DNA of 8,903 nucleotides. Source: Firmicutes bacterium ZCTH02-B6 (GTDB lineage: Bacteria; Bacillota; Limnochordia; Limnochordales; ZCTH02-B6). How positions within the stretch are numbered: the first letter of the stretch is position 1; every line of letters starts with the position of its first letter. Shown here one piece after another: positions 1 to 6,265 of the stretch. The stretch lies in NCBI GenBank assembly GCA_002159155.1, contig LZRQ01000144.1, forward strand, positions 1 through 8,903. Direction: 5' to 3'. Below the pieces are notes generated by a model that was given only the letters and a program-made list of their open reading frames with translations, searched no databases and was not told the DNA's origin. The position numbers and the translations under genes are program-made.

Positions 1-363
1 GTGCCGGAGATGATACCGGCGACGGAGCAGGACTGGCACGAGGAGTACCTGGACTTGGTCCTGGCGGTGCGGGTTGTGCCGACTTTCGAGTCGGCTTTGG
101 AGCACATCGCGACGTACGGCACGCAGCACTCGGAGGCCATTGTCACTCAAGACCTGCGCCGAGCGCGCCGGTTTGTGCAGGCCGTGGATGCGGCCGCGGT
201 GTACGTCAACGCGTCCACCCGCTTTACCGACGGGTTTGAGTTTGGCCTTGGGGCGGAGCTGGGCATCAGCACGCAGAAGCTGCACGCCAGGGGACCGATG
301 GGCTTGGCGGCGCTCACATCGATCAAATACGTGGTGTATGGCGATGGTCATGTCCGAGAATGA
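1..363 (+). CDS. proA: Glutamate-5-semialdehyde dehydrogenase (gamma-glutamyl phosphate reductase), C-terminal part, 5' truncated by window
   Basis: This is the last 120 codons of ProA, the cytoplasmic NADPH-dependent enzyme that reduces gamma-glutamyl phosphate to glutamate-5-semialdehyde in proline synthesis. The visible part carries the family's C-terminal signature: PATEQDW, EEYLDLVLAVRVV, HSEAIVT, and then the highly conserved run VNASTRFTDGFEFG followed by LGAELGISTQKLHARGPMGL. The reading frame is open at base 1, so the GTG there is most likely an internal valine codon and not the start. A full ProA has about 415-430 residues, so roughly 300 residues, including the catalytic Cys, lie upstream. 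The stop (TGA at 361-363) lies inside the start region of nadD, which suggests translational coupling. The family is certain from sequence; its place in a proBA operon is inferred because proB is not visible. Confidence 0.95.
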   Translation: MPEMIPATEQDWHEEYLDLVLAVRVVPTFESALEHIATYGTQHSEAIVTQDLRRARRFVQAVDAAAVYVNASTRFTDGFEFGLGAELGISTQKLHARGPMGLAALTSIKYVVYGDGHVRE

Positions 364-1042
364 TGGCCTGGCCCCGGCGGGCCCACGGCGGCTCGGGGTC
401 ATGGGCGGCACCTTTGACCCCATTCACTACGGCCATCTTGTGGCCGCCGAGGCGGCGGCCGACGAATTCGGCTTGGAGCAAGTGATCTTCGTACCGGCCG
501 GGCAGCCTCCCCACAAGCCGCCCGGCGCGGTGACCGAAGCGCGCCACCGGTACTTGATGACGGTGCTGGCCACCGTGCCCAACCCGCGTTTTACCGTGTC
601 GCGGGTGGACATCAACCGCCCGGGGCCATCCTATACGGTAGATACACTGCGGGAGCTGCACGCCCGCTACGGGTCCGGTGTCGAACTCTATTTCATCACG
701 GGCGCCGACGCGATGTTGCAGATCCTCACGTGGAAGGACGCCGAAACCCTTTTTGGACTGTGCCACTTCATCGCGGCCACCAGGCCGGGTTTCCGGCTGT
801 CCCGCTTGGAATCCGTCCTAGGGCCGTTGATGGACCGGTACCGTGATCGCATCCACCCGCTGCAGGTGCCGGCGCTGGCCATCTCATCCACGGACATCCG
901 GGAACGCGTGCGGACAGGCCGGTCGGTGCGCTACCTGTTGCCCGACGCGGTTATGCACTACATCCAAAAGACCGGCCTGTACACCGGTGGCCGTTCGCGG
1001 CCGGTGGCAGTGGTCCCCGGCAGGGAGGGGGAAGGCCTTTAA
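350..1042 (+). CDS. nadD: Nicotinate-nucleotide adenylyltransferase
   Basis: NadD transfers AMP from ATP to nicotinate mononucleotide, giving deamido-NAD+ in cytoplasmic NAD synthesis. With the ATG at 350 the protein has 230 residues, slightly longer than the usual 190-215. Visible motifs are the nucleotidyltransferase loop GGTFDPIHYGHL (residues 19-30, with H26 and H29 of the HxGH type), PPHKPP (53-58), the substrate-side segment DINRPGPSYTVDTL (87-100), ITGADAML (116-123), and the ATP-binding ISSTDIR motif (178-184). The frame stays open upstream to base 74, but that part is a proA shadow. ATGs at 338, 344 and 350 are all possible, and none has a clear ribosome site. I chose 350 as the shortest start that keeps the conserved beta strand before GGTFDP; it overlaps proA by 14 bases. 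The last 19 residues (from T212) look like a lineage-specific tail. The stop overlaps the yqeK ATG by one base. Confidence 0.93.
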   Translation: MSENDGLAPAGPRRLGVMGGTFDPIHYGHLVAAEAAADEFGLEQVIFVPAGQPPHKPPGAVTEARHRYLMTVLATVPNPRFTVSRVDINRPGPSYTVDTLRELHARYGSGVELYFITGADAMLQILTWKDAETLFGLCHFIAATRPGFRLSRLESVLGPLMDRYRDRIHPLQVPALAISSTDIRERVRTGRSVRYLLPDAVMHYIQKTGLYTGGRSRPVAVVPGREGEGL

Positions 1043-1617
1043 TGGTGTTCCCGGACGAAGAAGCGCTCGCGGCCGCGGTGCGCCGGCGGCTCACTTCCCA
1101 GCGGTTTGCCCACACCGTGGGCGTGGTGGAAACGGCGGATCAGCTGGCGCGCCGCTTCGGTCTTGACGTGCAGCGGGCGCGGGTGGCTGCGTGGCTGCAC
1201 GACGTGGCCAAGGATGAGCCGCCGGAGTCCTTGTTGAAGCGGGCTAAAGAATTTGATATAGTCTTTGATGAGATTACGGCCCGGGTCACCGAGCTTTGGC
1301 ACGCTCTTGTCGGCTCCGAAATCGCTCGGCGGGAGTTTGGCATCGACGATGAAGACGTGCTCGCGGCCATTCGCCATCACACCACCGGGCGGGCGGGCAT
1401 GTCGGGGCTTGAACAGGTTATCTTCTTAGCCGACGTGATCGAGCCAGGGCGTGCGTTTCCCGGCGTCGACGAGCTCAGGCGACGGAGCCGAGAGGACTTG
1501 GAGGGTGCAGTGCTGGCGGCCCTCGAGTCCACGATCTGCTACGTCATCCGGCAGGGAGGACTGCTCCATCCGGACGCAGTGGCTGCCCGCAATCACATTT
1601 TGTTGCGCCGAAGCTAG
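1042..1617 (+). CDS. yqeK: HD-domain bis(5'-nucleosyl)-tetraphosphatase (symmetrical), YqeK family
   Basis: YqeK proteins are metal-dependent HD-domain hydrolases. Members from Bacillus and Staphylococcus are known to cut diadenosine tetraphosphate (Ap4A) symmetrically into ADP. The 191-residue product has the usual family length. Metal-ligand candidates are H24 (RFAHTVGV), the H53-D54 pair in WLHDVAKD, H87, H113 in the IRHHTTGR segment, and D131 in FLADVIEP. The HTTGR...M..LE..I.LAD.IEP pattern is diagnostic for YqeK rather than for other HD proteins. The ATG at 1042 overlaps the nadD stop (TAATG) and follows purine-rich sites at 1022-1035 (AGGGAGGGGGAAGG within that span), so translation is probably coupled to nadD. 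The nadD-yqeK-rsfS neighbourhood is widespread in Firmicutes. Family assignment is firm; the reaction is taken from characterised relatives. Confidence 0.93.
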   Translation: MVFPDEEALAAAVRRRLTSQRFAHTVGVVETADQLARRFGLDVQRARVAAWLHDVAKDEPPESLLKRAKEFDIVFDEITARVTELWHALVGSEIARREFGIDDEDVLAAIRHHTTGRAGMSGLEQVIFLADVIEPGRAFPGVDELRRRSREDLEGAVLAALESTICYVIRQGGLLHPDAVAARNHILLRRS

Positions 1618-1625
1618 TCGCGGGG

Positions 1626-1688
1626 ATGGCGTTCGGCCCGTGGCTGGCTTTTTGTTTGTCGGGCCCAGACCTACTCGGGAAACGCCAT
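1626..1688 (+). repeat. Inverted repeat in the yqeK-LCP intergenic gap
   Basis: ATGGCGTT (1626-1633) is an exact inverted repeat of AACGCCAT (1681-1688). Inside it, GGCCCG (1635-1640) can pair with CGGGCC (1660-1665). The folded form would have an 8-bp outer stem, a 6-bp inner stem with a 19-nt T-rich loop (1641-1659), and an asymmetric bulge of about 15 nt. No U-run follows the outer stem, so it is not a standard intrinsic terminator. It lies 34 bases before the LCP start codon. It could be a leader structure, a processing site or an operator; its function is unknown. Confidence 0.4.
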
Positions 1689-1722
1689 GAGGCCGGGAAA
1701 CTGAGGAGAGGGACGGCGCACG

Positions 1723-3015
1723 ATGCAGCGTCCGCCTGGACAACTGGAGCAATTGCGTCAAGCGCTGCAGGAGCAAGAGCGCCAGGCGCTGGCCGAGCGG
1801 CGCCGTAAGCGCCGCGAGCAGCGCCGGCGCCGGGCCACGGCGGTGCTCGTCATCCTCCTGGCCGCCATCCTGCTGGGGATGATCGCTTTCTACGTGACGT
1901 ACCAGCGGGGTATGCGCGGATTGGGCGTGTCGGGCAACGCCGCAGGCGCCGCGAGCAGCGTCGCCCGGCGGGTTACGGTGCTGGTGATCGGCATCGACGA
2001 CGCGTCCTTTGGGGCGGCCCGCACGGACACCATCATGCTGGCCAGCTTTGACCCGCGCAACGGCGAGGCGGCGGTGATGTCCATCCCGCGCGATACCCGC
2101 GTGCAAATCCCTGGCCGCAGCGGGTACCACCGGGTCAATACGGCCTACACGCTGGGCGGGCCCGAGCTGACGGTGCGCACCGTCGAAAACCTGCTCGATA
2201 TCGATATCGACCACTACCTGGTGGTCGACTTTGCCAGCTTCGCCAGGTTTATCGACTCCTTAGGCGGCGTGGAGGTCGAGATTGAGCGGCCCATGCGCTA
2301 CGACGACTACGCGCAGGGGCTGCACATCGATTTGAAGCCTGGCCGGCAGGTTCTCACCGGTGAGCAGGCACTGCAGTACGTGCGGTTCCGGTCTGACGGG
2401 CTAGGAGACGTGGCCCTGGTGGATCCCGTACGGGAAGTTTACGATGGCCGCGTCAAGCGGCAACTGGAGTTTGTCAAGCTTGTAGCACAGCGGGCCATGG
2501 GCATAGAAGCGATTCCCCGTCTCCCGCAGCTGGTGCCCGAGCTGATCGCGATGGTGAAAACGGACATCAGCGTCGATCGTGCTCTGGCATTGGCGGTCTC
2601 GGCCCGCCGGTTGGACTTGGACAAGCTGCAGACGGCGGTGCTGCCCGGCACGGGGATGTATATCGGCGGAGCGAGCTACTGGGTGCATGACCCGCCCCGC
2701 ACGCAAACCATCGTCAAGCGGCTCATCCTCGGCGAGCCGGTGACGACAGCCGCGGTGCTCAACGGCAGCGGCGGTGCGGGCGTGGCGGCCCGGGCGGCCG
2801 CCCTTCTGCGCCAAAACGGTTACGAGGTCGTGCGGGTGGGCAACGCTCCGGACGGCTTCCATTACGAGCGAACCCAGGTCATCGTCAACCGGCCCGGCGT
2901 GTCCGTGGAACACCTCGCACAGCTGGTGGGCGGGCAGATTCTGGCCGCCGGGGACGGCGCACCGGCCATTGACGCGGATGTGACCGTTATATTGGGCCGG
3001 GACTTTGGCGGTTGA
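1723..3015 (+). CDS. LCP (LytR-CpsA-Psr) family cell-wall glycopolymer ligase with LytR_C domain
   Basis: LCP enzymes transfer lipid-linked anionic glycopolymers such as teichoic acids or capsule to peptidoglycan on the outer face of the membrane. The 430-residue product is a type II membrane protein. It has a Gln/Arg/Glu-rich cytoplasmic segment (1-37, probably helical), one membrane helix (about 38-60), a short linker, the LCP domain (about 84-260) and a C-terminal LytR_C domain (about 339-395, starting near AAVLNGSG). Conserved catalytic or phosphate-binding residues are visible: D92 in VIGIDD, R100 and D102 in RTDTIM, and R123-D124 in SIPRDTR. The YVRFR...GD...RVKRQ block is present but contains 12 extra residues (230-241) between GD and GRVKRQ. 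The ATG follows GAGGAGAGGG (1703-1712). LCP genes often sit between yqeK and rsfS in Clostridia-like genomes. The substrate polymer cannot be told from sequence. Confidence 0.92.
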   Translation: MQRPPGQLEQLRQALQEQERQALAERRRKRREQRRRRATAVLVILLAAILLGMIAFYVTYQRGMRGLGVSGNAAGAASSVARRVTVLVIGIDDASFGAARTDTIMLASFDPRNGEAAVMSIPRDTRVQIPGRSGYHRVNTAYTLGGPELTVRTVENLLDIDIDHYLVVDFASFARFIDSLGGVEVEIERPMRYDDYAQGLHIDLKPGRQVLTGEQALQYVRFRSDGLGDVALVDPVREVYDGRVKRQLEFVKLVAQRAMGIEAIPRLPQLVPELIAMVKTDISVDRALALAVSARRLDLDKLQTAVLPGTGMYIGGASYWVHDPPRTQTIVKRLILGEPVTTAAVLNGSGGAGVAARAAALLRQNGYEVVRVGNAPDGFHYERTQVIVNRPGVSVEHLAQLVGGQILAAGDGAPAIDADVTVILGRDFGG

Positions 3016-3016
3016 C

Positions 3017-3439
3017 GTGGTGCCGCGACGACGCGGCGGGAAGAGTAGAAGCAGCGAACAGGTTGGGGAGGGACCGAGGCTGACCGAGCGGGAAGCGGCT
3101 ATCCGGGCGGCGCAGGCAGCGGACGAAAAGAAGGCAGATCAGGTCGTGATCCTCGATATGCGGCCGTTGACTGTGGTGACGGATTACTTCGTCATCTGCA
3201 GTGGCCAATCGCAGCCGCAAGTGCGTGCCATCGCCCGCGGCATCGAGGAGGCCATGGAGCAGGAAGGCGTGCCGCTCCGCCGCCGCGAAGGCGATGACCG
3301 ATCCCGTTGGATTCTTTTGGATTTCGGCGGGGTCGTCGTGCACGTATTTCACCATGCCGAGCGAGAGTACTACGACCTGGAGCGGCTGTGGGCCGACGCG
3401 CCTCGGGTCGAGTGGTCCCCGGTCAGTTCGACACCGTAG
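3017..3439 (+). CDS. rsfS: Ribosomal silencing factor RsfS (Iojap/YbeB family)
   Basis: RsfS binds ribosomal protein uL14 (L14) on the large subunit and blocks subunit joining, lowering translation in poor nutrient conditions. The domain covers about residues 25-130 and shows the family pattern: ADEKKADQVVILDMR, the near-invariant TDYFVICSG, then REGDDRSRWILLDFG, VVVHVFHHAEREYYDLERLW. With GTG at 3017 the product has 140 residues, longer than the usual 105-120, and the first 21 residues are Arg/Gly/Ser-rich with no family similarity. Other in-frame starts are TTG 3005 (overlapping the LCP stop), GTG 3020 and a possible CTG at 3080, which would give a normal 119-residue protein and has the best ribosome site. 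The gene starts at or just after the LCP stop, so it belongs to the same transcription unit. The family is certain; the start is not. Confidence 0.93.
   Translation: MVPRRRGGKSRSSEQVGEGPRLTEREAAIRAAQAADEKKADQVVILDMRPLTVVTDYFVICSGQSQPQVRAIARGIEEAMEQEGVPLRRREGDDRSRWILLDFGGVVVHVFHHAEREYYDLERLWADAPRVEWSPVSSTP
3065..3072 (+). promoter_or_regulatory. Strong Shine-Dalgarno-like site inside the annotated rsfS 5' end
   Basis: GGGGAGGG lies 7 bases before an in-frame CTG at 3080, just where the conserved RsfS sequence begins (LTEREAAIRAAQ). The GTG codons at 3017 and 3020 have only a GGCGG-like site at 3007-3011. This makes a non-canonical CTG start plausible, but CTG starts are rare and the site could be chance in G-rich DNA. 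Confidence 0.35.
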
Positions 3440-3473
3440 CGAAGTCTAAAACCCTGAGGCATCCGACAGACCC

Positions 3474-3502
3474 TTGACGGGCTGCTCGGGGTGGCCTATA
3501 AT
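3474..3502 (+). promoter_or_regulatory. Consensus sigma-A (sigma-70 type) promoter for tRNA-Ala
   Basis: The -35 box TTGACG (3474-3479, five of six consensus bases) and the -10 box TATAAT (3497-3502, perfect) are separated by the optimal 17 bases. Initiation would fall near 3509-3512, about ten bases before the mature tRNA 5' end at 3521. This is the clearest promoter in the window and fits a highly expressed stable RNA. Confidence 0.88.
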
Positions 3503-3520
3503 AGGCTTTGCGACGGACGT

Positions 3521-3596
3521 GGGGCCGTAGCTCAGCTGGGAGAGCGCGTGAATGGCATTCACGAGGTCGGCGGTTCGAGCCCGCTCGGCTCCACCA
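3521..3596 (+). tRNA. tRNA-Ala, anticodon GGC
   Basis: The 76-nt cloverleaf is complete. The acceptor stem GGGGCCG (3521-3527) pairs with CGGCTCC (3586-3592) and includes the G3-U70 wobble that is the alanine identity element. The D arm runs GCTC...GAGC. The anticodon stem CGTGA/TCACG (3547-3551, 3559-3563) carries the loop ATGGCAT, with anticodon GGC at 3554-3556. The T arm is GGCGG-TTCGAGC-CCGCT (3569-3585). A73 is at 3593 and CCA is encoded at 3594-3596. It reads GCC directly, plus GCU by wobble; GCC is frequent in the neighbouring genes. Loop positions 32 and 38 are A and U, a pair known to be conserved in tRNA-Ala(GGC). It is transcribed from its own promoter as a single tRNA. Confidence 0.98.
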
Positions 3597-3606
3597 CGGA
3601 AAGCAC

Positions 3607-3642
3607 AATGAGGCCTGCAATTTGCAGGCCTCATTCTTTTTT
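3607..3642 (+). terminator. Rho-independent terminator after tRNA-Ala
   Basis: AATGAGGCCTGC (3607-3618) pairs perfectly with GCAGGCCTCATT (3624-3635) around a five-base loop, followed by C and six T residues (3637-3642). It starts 10 bases after the tRNA CCA. No terminator is visible between rsfS and the tRNA promoter, so this hairpin may also end read-through from the proA-rsfS unit. On the minus strand the hairpin lacks a good U tract, so it is at best a weak terminator for the converging kinase gene, whose stop is 38 bases away. Confidence 0.92.
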
Positions 3643-3680
3643 CTCACCATACGCGGCCATATCCAGCCTGCGGTTAACGG

Positions 3681-5675
3681 TCACGTCCGCTCGAGTTCGC
3701 CGGGAACGAGGGGAATGGAAACGTGCAGCGTGGTACCGCTACCGGGTGAGCCGGTGAGACGCCATTGGCCGCCCAAGTCCCCGACGCGGGCATCGATGGT
3801 TTGCAGGCCGAGGCCCGTTATGGGCTGTGCGGGGTCGAACCCGATCCCGTCGTCGGACAACGTCAGCTCGAGAAACTCCTGGTTGTCCCGCTGCTTGAGG
3901 GTCAGCGAAAAGTGGATATTCTTCGCGTGGGCGTGGTGGTGGATGTTGTTGAGCCCTTCTTCGACGATGCGGTACGTCCCGAGCCGCACCACGTAGCGGA
4001 AACCACCGCGGTCGCCCTGGTCCAACGCCTCGACAGCAGGGTCCACATGGAAGTGGATGCCGTAGCTCTCTTCGAAACGGTCCAAGAGCGATTCCAGGGC
4101 CGCCAGCAACCCCGCTCCGACCGCCGCCGGGTGCAACTGGCGGCTGGTCTGGCGGATGTCTTCCTCGCGCACCTGGTCCAGCAGCGAACGTGCGTGGGAA
4201 AGGTGTGCCCGGGCCTCCGTGGTGTCGTGCTCCATGGCCCGCTCGGCCTGGCTGATATGCTGGATAACGGCGAAAAGGCGTCCCTGGGTGCGCCCGTGCA
4301 GCGTTTCCGCGATGCGCCGGCGCAGGTTCTCCTCGCGCAGGGTCGTGAGACGCCGGTACTCCTTAAGCTTTTTTAGCTGCCATTGGGTGATGTCCAGCAT
4401 CCGCGCGTTCTCCTCTGCCAGGGTGATCGTCTGGCGATACGAGCGAGCGGAGCGCAGGGCAAGGATCAGGCTTTGGGAGATGACGAGGATGATGATGCCT
4501 ACCGGGATCAGTTCCGCCACCGGGACGACGCCCGCGTAGCGCAGCATGGTGACGAGCGTGCTCACGATGGCCGCGAGCAGGCCAGCGAGGAAGAGCAGCG
4601 AATCGGGGCGCCGGCGCAGGACCACCAGAATACCCACGTATACGCCCCAGAGCAGAAGCGACGCGGTGGCGACGAGATACGGCGGAATGAGCTGCGACGA
4701 GATCCGGCCCGGGAAGAGCAGCACCACCACTACGCCCCCGGTAGCGAGCCCGGTCCAGATGCGCACGATCCACGGGTTAACCTCATTTGGGAAAAGGTCA
4801 CGCAGGTGGAAAAGCAGCAAGAGCGGTGCGAGGTAGCCCATCAAGTACTCGATCTTGAGGGCAGTTTCCCAGGGGATGTCTGGGATGACCCGGTGAACCA
4901 GGAGGTCGCCGGTGAACAACATCCTAATGGCCATCACGATCAGGAAAAGGCTGAAGTACCCGTCGGCCCGCTTCTCACGGCGCAGTAGGTAGGTGCCCGC
5001 GAAAAACAGGGCCGTGATCAGGTTGGCGCCGAAAAGAATAGCGCTTGAGATTTCGCGCCGCCGCTGTTCCAGAAACATGTCTTCGGAAAGGCCGAGCTCC
5101 AGCTGGCGGGCGATTCCTCCGTCGCGAAAGTGGAAATTTGACACGTGCATGACCACGTCCACAACCGGGCCGAGCGGCTGGAAACGGGCAAGGAGCGGAC
5201 GCAATTCCGGCTCGGCCCGGTCCCGGGTGGGGGCGGGGACACCGTTTCTTGCCACCGGGCGTCCGTCGATCCAGAGCTCGTAGGCGGTGTTGACGTAGGG
5301 GATGAAGACAGCGAGTTCGGGCCACGACCCGGAAACCGGGTCGGCTGGGGGGAGGAGGAGGCGCAGGCGGTAGGTGGCAAAGCCATCGGGCCTCATGGCT
5401 CTCCCGGTGTAGTCGATCGCCTTGCTCCAGCCTCCAGGGACCTGGATCAGCCGGGGTTCCCGCGCCACATCGGTTTGGGCAAAGGCTCCGGCCGGGATGA
5501 AGACGTTGCCATAAAACTCCCATTCACCGTCGAGCGACACGATACCGTTCCGTGTGAAATCCCAACCGGTGAGGTCCAATACCCCGCCGATGGCGCGCGG
5601 CTTCCCATGGCTGGGTGTCGCGAGGAGAAGCATCGAAACGAGAACGATTGTTAAGCGAAGTACGAGGGTCGGCAC
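3681..5675 (-). CDS. Membrane sensor histidine kinase with 7TMR-DISM-like sensory region and HisKA_3-like kinase core
   Basis: This 664-residue protein has, in order: a signal peptide (about 1-24, MLLLATPSHG near its end); an extracytoplasmic beta-rich domain (about 30-205) with LTGWDFTRNG, SLDGEWEFY and VPGGW, as in sugar-binding-like or 7TMR-DISM extracellular domains; seven membrane helices (about 211-231, 240-256, 275-291, 304-322, 333-353, 359-378, 388-409); a coiled coil (about 412-450); a dimerisation domain with RRRIAETLHGRTQGRL, phospho-acceptor H460; and an HATPase domain (about 535-658) with the N-box RIVEEGLNNIHHHAHA (569-584), DDGIGFD (608-614) and GLGL (621-624). It should autophosphorylate and pass phosphate to a response regulator, but none is encoded in the window. 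H460 is followed by Gly instead of the usual acidic residue. The start is GTG at 5675, chosen because it yields a good signal peptide; no clear ribosome site precedes it. The ligand is unknown. Confidence 0.9.
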   Translation of the reverse strand: MPTLVLRLTIVLVSMLLLATPSHGKPRAIGGVLDLTGWDFTRNGIVSLDGEWEFYGNVFIPAGAFAQTDVAREPRLIQVPGGWSKAIDYTGRAMRPDGFATYRLRLLLPPADPVSGSWPELAVFIPYVNTAYELWIDGRPVARNGVPAPTRDRAEPELRPLLARFQPLGPVVDVVMHVSNFHFRDGGIARQLELGLSEDMFLEQRRREISSAILFGANLITALFFAGTYLLRREKRADGYFSLFLIVMAIRMLFTGDLLVHRVIPDIPWETALKIEYLMGYLAPLLLLFHLRDLFPNEVNPWIVRIWTGLATGGVVVVLLFPGRISSQLIPPYLVATASLLLWGVYVGILVVLRRRPDSLLFLAGLLAAIVSTLVTMLRYAGVVPVAELIPVGIIILVISQSLILALRSARSYRQTITLAEENARMLDITQWQLKKLKEYRRLTTLREENLRRRIAETLHGRTQGRLFAVIQHISQAERAMEHDTTEARAHLSHARSLLDQVREEDIRQTSRQLHPAAVGAGLLAALESLLDRFEESYGIHFHVDPAVEALDQGDRGGFRYVVRLGTYRIVEEGLNNIHHHAHAKNIHFSLTLKQRDNQEFLELTLSDDGIGFDPAQPITGLGLQTIDARVGDLGGQWRLTGSPGSGTTLHVSIPLVPGELERT

Positions 5676-5818
5676 GAGATTGCATGTTCTTTAGTTAACC
5701 CTTCGATTCCTACGCGGATCGTGCTGCCGGGCGCGGCTAGGCCAAGATAAGGATTCACATGACCTTAGCCTGCTCAGGGGAAAGCCAATAAGAACTGTGG
5801 GATTCTGACGAAAATTGA

Positions 5819-5848
5819 GGTGCTGGCACCCCTGACCGGCATGCTGGT
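5819..5848. repeat. Two adjacent short palindromes
   Basis: GGTGCTGGCACC (5819-5830) has 5-bp arms around TG. Four bases later ACCGGCATGCTGGT (5835-5848) is a palindrome except for one G-T pair. Both could be small hairpins or protein-binding sites. They lie about 145 bases upstream of the kinase start on the minus strand. Confidence 0.35.
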
Positions 5849-5988
5849 TTTGGTGTACGTTGTAGGCGAAGCGTTGACCAGTGGCCGTCCATGGGCACAG
5901 GCATGGGGGGGAATGCCCTGGACGCCGCTGGTACAGCGCGGCGCTTTGCGGTTGCTGCCGCCGCCCGTGGGGGGATGTCGGCTGGCTG

Positions 5989-6004
5989 CTTACGCCGGCG
6001 TAAG
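5989..6004. repeat. Perfect 16-bp palindrome
   Basis: CTTACGCCGGCGTAAG is a perfect palindrome without a spacer, between the divergent kinase and exporter genes. Such uninterrupted symmetry fits a dimeric regulator's operator better than an RNA hairpin, but no regulator gene is visible and this is inference. Confidence 0.45.
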
Positions 6005-6092
6005 GATCCGGTCGCGGCGATGCACGATGCAGTGGCCGAGGGCGTGTGCGGTCCCTGGGGGCAGCACGAAGCGGGGGGGACCGGCGGTGGCT

Positions 6093-6123
6093 CTGGCTGC
6101 GGCCAAGCGGTGGCCGCAGCCAG
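6093..6123. repeat. Strong GC-rich hairpin, 13-bp stem
   Basis: CTGGCTGCGGCCA (6093-6105) and TGGCCGCAGCCAG (6111-6123) are exact inverted repeats around a 5-base spacer (AGCGG). The stem would be very stable as RNA on either strand. No T tract follows on either side, so a standard intrinsic terminator is unlikely. Confidence 0.5.
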
Positions 6124-6259
6124 CTGTTCCCGTGTAGACCCGGCGCGGTCGGCCTTGAGCGCTTCCCCGGCCGGCTGCTTCATTCCACGAGACTTCCCTC
6201 ATGCGAATTTCCCTGTTTCATCCTGCATCTCTCCTGCTTCGCCCCGTGTACCACCAAGG

Positions 6260-6265
6260 TATAAT
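6260..6265 (+). promoter_or_regulatory. Probable -10 box for the ABC exporter operon
   Basis: TATAAT is perfect and lies 72 bases before the exporter's GTG start. The matching -35 region (around 6237-6243, CTTCGCC) is a poor match and there is no TGn extension, so the promoter may need an activator. Initiation near 6272 would give a leader of about 65 bases. That leader contains a small GC hairpin (CGCCG 6305-6309 with CGGCG 6316-6320) directly before the ribosome site GGAGAGG (6322-6328). Confidence 0.45.

Noticed and set aside
74..349. Long upstream extension of the nadD frame
   Set aside because: It lies wholly within the conserved end of proA and encodes a Ser/Arg-rich shadow sequence with no NadD similarity.
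5874..5902. TTGACC as a -35 box inside the gap
   Set aside because: At 16-18 bases downstream there is no TATAAT-like sequence.
5891..5960. GGNALDAA-like run that recalls the N-terminus of gamma-glutamyltransferases
   Set aside because: Only a few residues match and nothing on either side supports the family; coincidence is more likely.
5820..6137. 105-residue plus-strand frame starting with GTG and a hydrophobic stretch
   Set aside because: The first 25 residues could pass as a membrane segment, but the rest is irregular with rare codons, no ribosome site and no known family. I would not call it a gene without homologues.
5755..6183. 142-residue minus-strand frame in the gap
   Set aside because: Pro/Ala/Ser-rich low-complexity product typical of a chance frame in GC-rich DNA.
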